Source: Litorivivens sp041625495 (GTDB lineage Bacteria > Pseudomonadota > Gammaproteobacteria > Pseudomonadales > Spongiibacteraceae). Taken from it: a stretch of DNA of 64,000 bases. The DNA is taken from positions 1 through 64,000 of the forward strand of contig NZ_JBFJTH010000001.1 in the NCBI RefSeq assembly GCF_041625495.1, written 5' to 3'. The position numbers were made by a program, and so were the translations under genes. This document shows, piece after piece, positions 41,757 through 50,160 of the stretch (its first letter is position 1; every line of letters begins with the position of its first letter). The notes under the pieces are model-generated. The model saw nothing but the letters and a program-made list of their open reading frames with translations, did no database searches and was not told where the DNA came from.

Positions 41757-44700
41757 TCAGGGATCGTAGTCCAGCACCGGTGACAGCCAGCGCTCCATTT
41801 CCTGCAGCGTTTTACCCTTGCGCTCGGCGATGCTCGCTACTTGGTCTTTGGCTATTTTGCCAACTGCAAAGTAGCGAGATTCAGGGTGCGAGTAGTAAAA
41901 GCCGCTCACTGAAGCCGCCGGTGTCATGGCGAAATGCTCGGTCAGCTCGACACCCGTTTCAGCCTCGGCGTTCAGAATTCTGAACAGCGTGGGCTTTTCG
42001 GTGTGATCGGGGCAGGCCGGGTAGCCGGGAGCAGGGCGGATACCCTGATACTTCTCCTTGATTAACTCTTCGTTGCTGAAGTTCTCGCTGTTTACGTAAC
42101 CCCAGAACTCCGTGCGTACGCGCTGATGCATATGTTCAGCGAAGGACTCGGCCAGCCTATCCGCCAGTGCCTTGACCATGATGGCGCTGTAGTCATCATT
42201 CTTGGCTTCGTATTCCGCGCATAGCGCCTCAGCCCCAATACCGGCGGTGACCACAAAACCGCCGACGTAATCGTTCACGCCGCTGCTTTTGGGTGCAACA
42301 TAGTCCGCCAGGCTCATATAGGGCTTGTCGTCCGGCCTTTCGGTTTGCTGGCGCAAGTGGTGCAGGGTCGCCAGCTCGCTGCCGTCGTCATTGTACAGGG
42401 CGACATCGTCGCCTTCACTGCTGGCAGGCCAGAAGCCAATAATGCCCGAGGCTTTCAGCAGCTTTTCTTCAATGATGCGATCAAGCATGGCCTGGGCATC
42501 ATTGAAGAGGTTTCTTGCGGCTTCACCGACTTTCTCATCGTCGAGGATTTTCGGGTATTTGCCGGCTAGTCCCCAAGTAATGAAGAAGGGCGTCCAGTCG
42601 ATGGTTTCACGCAGTTTTTCCAAGGGGTAATCGTTAAAGGTGCGCGTTCCTGTGAACTTGGGTGTTGGCGGCGTGTAGCTTGCCCAATCAGTCTGAAAAC
42701 CGCGCCCCAGAACGTCGGTATAGGGCAGTCGGCGGCCGCGACTCTCGCTGCCGGCGCGCCGTTCGCGGATGCGTGCGTATTCGTCTTTTCGCGCCTCAAC
42801 AAAGGCGGTTTTCTGGGTGTCGCTGATTAGCTGTGTGGCTACGCCAACACTGCGTGAAGCGTCAGCTACGTAAATCACAGCGTCGTTTTTGTATTTAGGT
42901 TCGATTTTGACCGCAGTATGTGCCTTGGAGGTAGTGGCACCACCAATCATTAACGGGACGTTGAAGTCGAGCCGCTGCATTTCTGCCGCGACGTGAACCA
43001 TCTCATCGAGCGATGGAGTAATCAGACCGCTCAGGCCAATAATGTCCACGTTTTCTTTTTTGGCAGTGTCGAGTATTTTGTCGCAGGGGACCATAACGCC
43101 GAGATCGATAACCTCGAAGTTGTTGCACTGCAACACCACGCCCACAATATTTTTGCCGATATCGTGCACGTCGCCTTTCACTGTGGCCATCAGTATCTTG
43201 CCGTTTGGCTTGGCGCCTTCCTCTTTCTCCGCCTCGATGTAGGGTTGAAGGTAGGCCACCGCCTGTTTCATCACGCGGGCAGATTTCACTACCTGAGGCA
43301 AGAACATCTTGCCCTCGCCAAACAGGTCGCCGACCACGTTCATACCGTCCATTAGCGGCCCTTCAATCACGTCGATGGGCTTGCTGGCCTCCTGGCGTGC
43401 GAGTTCGGCGTCTTCTTCGATATAGGTGGTAATCCCTTTCACAAGGGCGTGTTCGATACGCTTTGCCACGGGCAGTTCGCGCCAGCTCAAATCTTCCTGT
43501 TTGCTGGCAGTGCTGCCGTCGCCTCGGTATTTTTCAGCAATATCCAGCAAGCGCTCAGTGCCGTCATCGCGACGATTGAGAATGACGTCTTCTACACGCT
43601 CGCGCAGTTCCTCCGGTAGATCATCGTAAACAGCCAGTTGGCCTGCATTAACAATTCCCATGTCCATGCCGGCCTTGATAGCGTGGTAGAGGAAGACCGA
43701 GTGAATGGCTTCACGCACCGGATTGTTGCCACGGAAGGAAAATGACACATTCGATACGCCGCCCGACACCAGTGCGTGGGGTAGTTCGCTCTTGATGTAT
43801 TTTACCGATTCGATGAAATCTACAGCGTAGTTGTTGTGCTCTTCAATACCTGTAGCTACCGCGAAGATATTCGGGTCGAAAATGATGTCCTGCGGCGGAA
43901 AGCCCACCTTGTTGACCAAAATGTCGTAGGATTTTGAGCAGATCTCTTTACGCCGCTCGATGTTGTCGGCCTGGCCATCTTCGTCAAAAGCCATGACCAC
44001 AACCGCCGCACCGAAGCGGCGACAGATGCGAGCTTTTTCAATGAATTCTGCTTCGCCTTCCTTCATGGAAATCGAATTCACCACGGCCTTGCCTTGAATA
44101 CACTTCAGGCCAGCTTCAATCACATCCCATTTGGAGGAGTCGACCATGATGGGCACTTTGGAGATTTCAGGCTCGGAGGCGATCAAGTTAAGGAACTTGA
44201 CGATGGCCGCTTCTGCGTCGAGCATGCCTTCGTCCATATTCACGTCGATTATCTGCGCACCGTTTTCCACCTGTTCGCGGGCAATCGCCAGTGCGGTGTC
44301 ATAATCACCCTCCAGAATCAGTCGTTTGAACTTGGCTGAGCCTGTCACGTTGCAGCGCTCGCCCACGTTTACAAACAGTGAGTCGGGTGTGATGGTAAAT
44401 GGCTCCAGACCGCTGAGTCGGCAAGCGACGGCTTTCTTCGGGATTTCGCGGGGTTTTACATCTGCGACCGAAGCGCCGATTTTCTCGATATGGGCAGGTG
44501 TGGTGCCGCAGCAGCCACCGACCAGGTTGAGGTAGCCACGCTCGCCTAGCTCGCGCAGTTCGCGCCCCATGTCGTCTGGAGTTTCGTCGTATTCACCGAA
44601 TTCATTGGGCAGGCCAGCGTTGAAATGGCCACTCACATAGCACTCGGCCACATCGGCGAGTTCTTCGAAGAAGGGGCGGATTTCAGAGATGCGACGGCCA

Positions 44701-45449
44701 CAGTTGGTGCCGACGATCAACGGTTTGGCGTGAGCAATGGTGTTCCAGAATGCCGTCGGCGTTTGGCCGGACAGGGTGCGGCCGCTGACATCAGGGAAGG
44801 TTACCGACACCATAATGGGTACTTCAATACCGCTGTCTTCAAAATATTGCAGTATCGCGTAGATCGCAGCCTTGGCATTCAGGCTGTCGAAAATGGTTTC
44901 TATCAACAGCAGATCTACATCGCTTTCCACCAAAGCTTTGGTGGCTGCGTAGTAGTCTTCAACCAGCTGGTCAAAGCTAATATTGCGCGCACCAGGATCA
45001 TTCACGTCAGGTGAGATGGACGCCGTTTTTGGCGTGGGGCCGAGAATGCCTGCGACAAAGCGAGGCTTATCCGGCGTGGCAGCGGTCTGTGCGTCCGCCA
45101 CTTCGCGAGCGACTTTCGCGCCAGCTCGGTTCAGCTCCTCCGCGATAAACTGCATCTCGTAGTCGCCCTGAGCCACTTGCGTCGAGTTGAAGGTATTGGT
45201 CCCAATGATGTCTGCGCCCGAATCTAGGTAGGCCTGATGGATTTCCTTGATGACATCGGGGCGGGTAATCGAGAGCAGGTCGTTATTGCCCTTGATATCG
45301 ATATGGAAGTCGGCAAAGCGTTCGCCGCGGTAATCGGGTTCTTCGAGCTTGTAAGACTGGATCAGGCTTCCCATAGCGCCATCTATAACCAGAATACGGT
45401 TCTGGAGGGCGTCTTTGAGTGCCTGGATGCGTTGTGCTCGATTGGCCAT
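41757..45449 (-). CDS. metH: Cobalamin-dependent methionine synthase
   Basis: Transfers the methyl group of 5-methyltetrahydrofolate to homocysteine through methylcobalamin. The 1230 residues (E. coli 1227) show the four modules in order: homocysteine-binding domain with the zinc cysteines in GTNCG and GGCCGTT, pterin-binding domain (NVGERCNVTGS), cobalamin module with DVHDIGKNIVG near residue 760, whose His is the lower ligand, and the C-terminal AdoMet-binding activation domain (RPAPGYPACPDH). The ATG at 45449 gives the usual start; an upstream in-frame start is not family-like. No cobalamin riboswitch was recognised in the 195-nt gap to nfuA. Confidence 0.97.
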   Translation of the reverse strand: MANRAQRIQALKDALQNRILVIDGAMGSLIQSYKLEEPDYRGERFADFHIDIKGNNDLLSITRPDVIKEIHQAYLDSGADIIGTNTFNSTQVAQGDYEMQFIAEELNRAGAKVAREVADAQTAATPDKPRFVAGILGPTPKTASISPDVNDPGARNISFDQLVEDYYAATKALVESDVDLLLIETIFDSLNAKAAIYAILQYFEDSGIEVPIMVSVTFPDVSGRTLSGQTPTAFWNTIAHAKPLIVGTNCGRRISEIRPFFEELADVAECYVSGHFNAGLPNEFGEYDETPDDMGRELRELGERGYLNLVGGCCGTTPAHIEKIGASVADVKPREIPKKAVACRLSGLEPFTITPDSLFVNVGERCNVTGSAKFKRLILEGDYDTALAIAREQVENGAQIIDVNMDEGMLDAEAAIVKFLNLIASEPEISKVPIMVDSSKWDVIEAGLKCIQGKAVVNSISMKEGEAEFIEKARICRRFGAAVVVMAFDEDGQADNIERRKEICSKSYDILVNKVGFPPQDIIFDPNIFAVATGIEEHNNYAVDFIESVKYIKSELPHALVSGGVSNVSFSFRGNNPVREAIHSVFLYHAIKAGMDMGIVNAGQLAVYDDLPEELRERVEDVILNRRDDGTERLLDIAEKYRGDGSTASKQEDLSWRELPVAKRIEHALVKGITTYIEEDAELARQEASKPIDVIEGPLMDGMNVVGDLFGEGKMFLPQVVKSARVMKQAVAYLQPYIEAEKEEGAKPNGKILMATVKGDVHDIGKNIVGVVLQCNNFEVIDLGVMVPCDKILDTAKKENVDIIGLSGLITPSLDEMVHVAAEMQRLDFNVPLMIGGATTSKAHTAVKIEPKYKNDAVIYVADASRSVGVATQLISDTQKTAFVEARKDEYARIRERRAGSESRGRRLPYTDVLGRGFQTDWASYTPPTPKFTGTRTFNDYPLEKLRETIDWTPFFITWGLAGKYPKILDDEKVGEAARNLFNDAQAMLDRIIEEKLLKASGIIGFWPASSEGDDVALYNDDGSELATLHHLRQQTERPDDKPYMSLADYVAPKSSGVNDYVGGFVVTAGIGAEALCAEYEAKNDDYSAIMVKALADRLAESFAEHMHQRVRTEFWGYVNSENFSNEELIKEKYQGIRPAPGYPACPDHTEKPTLFRILNAEAETGVELTEHFAMTPAASVSGFYYSHPESRYFAVGKIAKDQVASIAERKGKTLQEMERWLSPVLDYDP

Positions 45450-45644
45450 TGTGTTGCTAAATCCTTGATAACTGTGTGGGATTAACTGCTTGAAAACGCA
45501 AATAAAAGGCCCCATAAACGGCTCTGCGCTTACGTCGAATTTGGCCTTCGTGTTAAACTGGCGAATTCTATCAGACTACGCCCGCGATTACTCGGCTGAA
45601 ACACGGTTTCAGCCTGGGGCGCGGGCAGAACTTAAGAGGTATTT

Positions 45645-46271
45645 ATGTCGGAAGGTCAAACGGTTGCCGCTACTGACGGCACTGAAGTGAAAATGACCAT
45701 CACCGAATCTGCGCAGGATTATCTGGCGGAGTTGCTGTCCAAGCAGGGCGACGATGTGCTGGGTGTGCGTGTGTTTATTACTCAGCCAGGTACGCCAAAG
45801 GCGGAAACCTGTATCGCCTATTGCCGTGAGGGCGATTCCAAAGAAGACGATATCCAGATTGAATATCCGGTGCTGAATGTCTTTGTAGAAAGCCGCAGCG
45901 TGCCGTTCCTGGAAGATGCGACGGTCGACTACGCTAAGGATCGCATGGGTGGTCAGCTCACAATCAAGGCGCCAAACTCACGCCTGCCCAAGGTTAATGA
46001 AAACAGCCCCTTGGAAGATCGCGTAAATTATATTCTCTACAACGAGGTCAATCCGTCTTTGGCAGCTCACGGTGGCGAAGTGTCGCTGGTGGAAATCACC
46101 CAGGACAAGTACGCCATCTTGAAGTTTGGTGGGGGCTGTCAGGGTTGCGGTATGGTTGACGTCACCCTGAAAGAAGGTGTCGAGAAGTCGCTGGTTGAAC
46201 AGGTGCCTGAATTGGCGGGCGTTCGCGACATGACCGATCATACCAATACTGAAAACGCGTACTTTAAATAA
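45645..46271 (+). CDS. nfuA: Fe-S biogenesis protein NfuA
   Basis: Iron-sulfur carrier that delivers clusters under oxidative or iron stress. The 208-residue protein has an N-terminal degenerate A-type domain (about 15-110) and a C-terminal Nfu domain with Cys165 and Cys168 in GGGCQGCGM, the cluster ligands. AGAGG precedes the ATG. It is divergent from metH. Confidence 0.95.
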   Translation: MSEGQTVAATDGTEVKMTITESAQDYLAELLSKQGDDVLGVRVFITQPGTPKAETCIAYCREGDSKEDDIQIEYPVLNVFVESRSVPFLEDATVDYAKDRMGGQLTIKAPNSRLPKVNENSPLEDRVNYILYNEVNPSLAAHGGEVSLVEITQDKYAILKFGGGCQGCGMVDVTLKEGVEKSLVEQVPELAGVRDMTDHTNTENAYFK

Positions 46272-46330
46272 CGCAGTCATCAATTGCGCATGATGCGCCG
46301 CAGGGCAATAGGATAAACGCCCGGCGGTGC

Positions 46331-47380
46331 TTAGTGCGCGAACAGCGCCTTTAAATTTTCGTTATAAGGCGCACTGACAATTCCCTTCTCTGTGATAATC
46401 CCGCTGACCAGCTCTGCTGGCGTTACATCAAATGCAGGGTTAATGGTCTTGATTTCATCAATGGTGGCTTTTTGACCACCAAACCCACGCACTTCGTCGC
46501 CGTTGCGTTGCTCGATAGGAATCAGGCTGCCATTGGCGGTTTGCAGGTCGATGGTGGAGGAGGGGCAGGCGACGTAAAACGGTATATTGTAGTGCCGCGC
46601 CAAGATTGCTACGCCCAACGTTCCGATTTTATTGGCCACATCACCATTGGCGACGACTCTGTCGGTGCCGACTATGACCATGTCGATTGCGCCAGAGGCC
46701 ATCGTTTGTGCCGCCATATTGTCCGTCAATAGTGTTACATCAATGCCGGCGCAATGGAGCTCCCAGCTGGTCAGGCGAGATCCTTGCAGCAACGGGCGCG
46801 TCTCATTGGAAAACACCCTGAATTTCTGCCCGTTTGCGTGGGCGAGGTACATTGGCGCTGTGGCCGTGCCGATGCCACCCGTGGCGAGCGCTCCGGCATT
46901 GCAGTGCGTCATAATCCCGCAGTCGTCGGTAATTAGCGCTAGAGCTTGCTCGCCAATACCCTTGCACAGCGCCTTGTCTTCGTCATGTATGGCTTCGGCC
47001 TCGCTGACGAGTCGTGCCAGTAGCTTCGCGGTGTCGGGCTCGGTGAACGTTGCGGCAATGCTTTTCAGTCGCTCGAGCGCCCACTGTAGATTGACAGCGG
47101 TCGGTCGTGAGCTATTGATAAAATCTGCCTGAGTGATCAATTCACGTTGGAATTCTGCAAAGGCAAGGTGCCGGTGCTGCGCCATGACGACACACAGTCC
47201 GTAGGCTGCAGCAATGCCGATAGCCGGTGCACCGCGTACCTTCAGCGCGTGGATGCTGTCAAACAGTTGCTGAGCGCTTTCCTGCTTTTCGTAATTGACA
47301 CTGTGGGGTAGGCGAGTCTGATCCAATAACCAGAGCTCGCCCTTTTCCCAGCGAATAGCTGTGGGGAAATCGCTGCTCAT
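46331..47380 (-). CDS. mtnA: S-methyl-5-thioribose-1-phosphate isomerase
   Basis: Converts methylthioribose-1-phosphate to methylthioribulose-1-phosphate in methionine salvage. The 349-residue protein shows KVRGAPAIGIAAAYG, the catalytic Cys in GIMTHCNAGALATGG and the catalytic Asp in VGTDRVVANGDVANKIGT. Its ATG overlaps the stop of the upstream aroG-type gene (TGATG). No other methionine-salvage gene (mtnB, mtnC, mtnD, mtnK or mtnP) is present in the window. Confidence 0.93.
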   Translation of the reverse strand: MSSDFPTAIRWEKGELWLLDQTRLPHSVNYEKQESAQQLFDSIHALKVRGAPAIGIAAAYGLCVVMAQHRHLAFAEFQRELITQADFINSSRPTAVNLQWALERLKSIAATFTEPDTAKLLARLVSEAEAIHDEDKALCKGIGEQALALITDDCGIMTHCNAGALATGGIGTATAPMYLAHANGQKFRVFSNETRPLLQGSRLTSWELHCAGIDVTLLTDNMAAQTMASGAIDMVIVGTDRVVANGDVANKIGTLGVAILARHYNIPFYVACPSSTIDLQTANGSLIPIEQRNGDEVRGFGGQKATIDEIKTINPAFDVTPAELVSGIITEKGIVSAPYNENLKALFAH

Positions 47381-48447
47381 CAGCGCGCAGGCAGCACGTC
47401 TTTGAGTTTGGCGTGCATATCCAGAATGGCGGCTTCTGTTTCTTCCCAGCCTACACAGCCGTCAGTTACAGAAACGCCATACTTCAGGTCTTCCAGGTTG
47501 GCGGGGATTTTCTGATTGCCGGCGTGGATGTGGCTTTCAACCATCAGTCCGACAATAGATTTGTTGCCTTCCAGAATCTGGTTAGTCACATTCTCCATTA
47601 CCAGTGGCTGCAGCTCGGGCTGCTTATTGGAGTTGGCGTGGCTGCAATCGACCATGATGTTGGCAGGCAGGTTGTGCTTGGCAAGCTCCGCTTCAGCCAA
47701 TTTGATATGCACCGAGTCGTAATTGGGGCCGCCGCTACCGCCACGCAATACCACGTGTGCATAGGGGTTGCCACGGGTGTGGATTACAGCCACCTGGCCT
47801 TCGTTGTTGATTCCCAGGAAGCGGTGGGGTTTGGATGCCGATTGCATTGCGTTGATTGCGACTTCCAGCGATCCGTCAGTGCCATTTTTAAAGCCGACCG
47901 CCGAAGACAGGCCGCTGGCCATTTCCCGGTGGGTTTGCGATTCAGTGGTGCGGGCACCAATAGCGGACCAGGCAATACAATCCTGCATGTATTGAGGCGA
48001 AATGGGGTCTAGTGCCTCGGTGGAAGTGGGCAATCCCAGCTCTGAAATATTGATAAGCAGCTCGCGGCCGATGTGCAGGCCTTCCTGAATCTTGAACGTG
48101 TCATTCAGGTAGGGGTCGTTGATCAGCCCTTTCCAGCCCACGGTGGTACGCGGTTTTTCGAAATAGACCCGCATCACCAGGTGGATGGTGTCCTCAACCT
48201 TTTCAGCCAACGCCTTGAGGCGATTGGCATAATCCATCGCAGCCTTGGTATCGTGAATGGAGCAGGGGCCGACCACCAGAAACAGACGGTGATCCTTGCG
48301 ATCGAGGATATCGCGAATGGTTTTGCGCGATTTACTGACGGTGGATGCGGCTTTCTCTGACAGTGGCAGCTCGCTCTTGAGCAACGCCGGGGTAATCAGA
48401 ACTTCCTGCGCAGCAACGTTTAGATTTTCAAGTACTTCAGTATTCAT
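47380..48447 (-). CDS. 3-deoxy-7-phosphoheptulonate synthase (class I)
   Basis: Condenses phosphoenolpyruvate and erythrose-4-phosphate to DAHP, the entry to aromatic amino acid synthesis. The 355-residue protein belongs to the AroF/AroG/AroH group: LFLVVGPCSIHD, MRVYFEKPRTTVGWKG, GARTTESQTHREMASG, the Cys/His metal residues in DCSHANSNK, and VTDGCVGWEETE near the end. The feedback amino acid cannot be assigned from sequence alone. It is translationally coupled to mtnA (1-nt overlap). Confidence 0.92.
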   Translation of the reverse strand: MNTEVLENLNVAAQEVLITPALLKSELPLSEKAASTVSKSRKTIRDILDRKDHRLFLVVGPCSIHDTKAAMDYANRLKALAEKVEDTIHLVMRVYFEKPRTTVGWKGLINDPYLNDTFKIQEGLHIGRELLINISELGLPTSTEALDPISPQYMQDCIAWSAIGARTTESQTHREMASGLSSAVGFKNGTDGSLEVAINAMQSASKPHRFLGINNEGQVAVIHTRGNPYAHVVLRGGSGGPNYDSVHIKLAEAELAKHNLPANIMVDCSHANSNKQPELQPLVMENVTNQILEGNKSIVGLMVESHIHAGNQKIPANLEDLKYGVSVTDGCVGWEETEAAILDMHAKLKDVLPAR

Positions 48448-48522
48448 TTAATATTCCCGCGTCCCGCCGGGTGGATTGATAGCAAAGCTGGGCATTCTAA
48501 CGTAAAAACAGCTGGATAGGAT

Positions 48523-48813
48523 ATGACAATAGGGCGAATGTGCACCGTTTCGGGCCTGGTAGGTCTGCTTTTTGCCTCGCTGGCGACTGCCGGTGAGCGG
48601 GTGCAAGGCCGTGAAGCTGAACTTCCCGTGACCAAACTCAGCCCGGTCACTCGTTCCGACGACCGCGGCACTGATTACTACCAGGCGATCTCCTGTCGGG
48701 AGCTGGGTAGCGCCGATGCCAAAACGCCGCAGGAAATCGCTTATCTGGACGCCCGCAAGCGCGATTGCGTGGAACGCTATCGCGCTTTTGCGCCACGGTC
48801 ATTTCAGCCATGA
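48523..48813 (+). CDS. Small exported protein, function unknown
   Basis: A 96-residue protein with a typical signal peptide (GLVGLLFASLATA, likely cut near residue 23) and a charged mature part with two cysteines (ISCREL, RDCVERYR). It is divergent from the DAHP synthase gene and overlaps rlmD by 4 bp (ATGA), so it is translated from the same message. No family is recognised. Confidence 0.65.
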   Translation: MTIGRMCTVSGLVGLLFASLATAGERVQGREAELPVTKLSPVTRSDDRGTDYYQAISCRELGSADAKTPQEIAYLDARKRDCVERYRAFAPRSFQP

Positions 48814-50084
48814 GTCGGTTACGAGTTTTTAAACCCGCTAAGGTCAAGCCGGTTAAGAAGTGGCGCGATACACTGACCATAGAGTCACTCGCCGATGACG
48901 GTCGAGGTATAGCAAGGCGCCATGGGAAGGTGGTGTTCATTGACGATGCATTGCCGGGCGAAACCGTCATTGCGGAAATGCGAACTGCCGGAAAGCGCTT
49001 TGATGAGGCTCGCAGTGTCGGACGTGAAGTCACCTCAAGCGATCGCGCCGATCCTCCCTGCACGTACTATCAGGTTTGCGGTGGCTGCCAGCTGCAGCAC
49101 CTGTCGGATCGGGCGCAAATACGTTGGAAAAATGAACGGTTTGGGGCCATGTTATCGCGTCTCGATGGGCCGCAGCCGATGACACCGTTCACTGCTGACA
49201 GTTTGCACTACCGGCATCGGTTGCGGCTGTTTTTCGATCGCGGAAAGCTTGGCCTGCGCGCGCACGGCAGTCATAGCATTGTTGCTGTGCCGAACTGCCT
49301 GATTGCCCGGACGGGACTCAGTGCGGCGCTGAAAAAGGTGTATGCACACTCTGATTGGTTGCAATATGCACACGCCGGTGAGTTGCACCTGGTCGAAGGC
49401 GCCGGCGACCGCGTGGCTGCTGTTTTAATGTTACGAAAAAAACCAACTCAGGCGGCTCTGGATAATCTCTGCGGATCGTTTCCGATAACGCTGGCACAAG
49501 TGATTGGCGAAGGTAACGTATTGTTCGAATCACCTGTGCAGCTGATTTACCCGGATGGCGAACTTAGTTTTGAACCCGGTGACTTTACGCAGGTAAACCC
49601 GGCCATAAACCGGCAGCTGGTGACGCAAGTCGTCGACTGGTTACACTTGGAATCGGGTGATCAAGTCGTGGATGCCTTTGCTGGCCTCGGTAATTTTTCG
49701 TTGCCCATCGCCCGAGCTGGCGTACAGGTGGTAGGGCTGGAAGTGGACGATGCCATGGTGGGAAGGGCGCGGATGCAAGCCGCTGAGCACGGCCTTGATA
49801 ACCTGACTTATCTTTCTCGAGATCTATTTCAAGCTAACGCCTTGGCTGGAATTAACGTGAATAAGGCGCTACTGGATCCACCACGGGCTGGAGCCAGAGA
49901 GTTGTGTGAAGCGTTAGCCGCCTCGGCTGTTACGCGGGTAGTATATGTGAGTTGTGATCCGGCGACGCTGGAGCGCGATCTGGCTATTCTGATCGCCGGG
50001 GGCTTTGGCATATCGGCGGCGAGGTGGGCCGATATGTTTCCGCAAACCAGTCATATGGAATCGTTGGTATTGCTAACGCGCTGA
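48810..50084 (+). CDS. rlmD: 23S rRNA (uracil-5-)-methyltransferase RlmD
   Basis: Methylates U1939 (E. coli numbering) of 23S rRNA with AdoMet. The 424-residue protein has an N-terminal TRAM domain (about 15-75), the cysteines of a 4Fe-4S cluster (CTYYQVCGGCQLQH plus a later Cys), the AdoMet-binding VVDAFAGLGNFSLPIA, the DPPRAGA motif and the catalytic Cys in YVSCDPATLERD. The ATG at 48810 overlaps the upstream stop. TRAM plus Fe-S favours RlmD over TrmA or RlmC. Confidence 0.92.
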   Translation: MSRLRVFKPAKVKPVKKWRDTLTIESLADDGRGIARRHGKVVFIDDALPGETVIAEMRTAGKRFDEARSVGREVTSSDRADPPCTYYQVCGGCQLQHLSDRAQIRWKNERFGAMLSRLDGPQPMTPFTADSLHYRHRLRLFFDRGKLGLRAHGSHSIVAVPNCLIARTGLSAALKKVYAHSDWLQYAHAGELHLVEGAGDRVAAVLMLRKKPTQAALDNLCGSFPITLAQVIGEGNVLFESPVQLIYPDGELSFEPGDFTQVNPAINRQLVTQVVDWLHLESGDQVVDAFAGLGNFSLPIARAGVQVVGLEVDDAMVGRARMQAAEHGLDNLTYLSRDLFQANALAGINVNKALLDPPRAGARELCEALAASAVTRVVYVSCDPATLERDLAILIAGGFGISAARWADMFPQTSHMESLVLLTR

Positions 50085-50160
50085 TATCACCCGGATGGTT
50101 GTAGCTACAGGGCGCGGGTGTCGCTACTATGTGCTTAAATAATAATCAAGGTAGTGCGCG

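Noticed and set aside
45450..45644. Cobalamin or SAM riboswitch before metH
   Set aside because: The 195-nt gap lacks a recognisable B12-box-like core or SAM-aptamer pattern. A covariance-model search would be needed to exclude a diverged aptamer.
46286..46298. Palindrome GCGCAT-G-ATGCGC between nfuA and mtnA
   Set aside because: Short, without a T-run on either side; could be chance between convergent genes.
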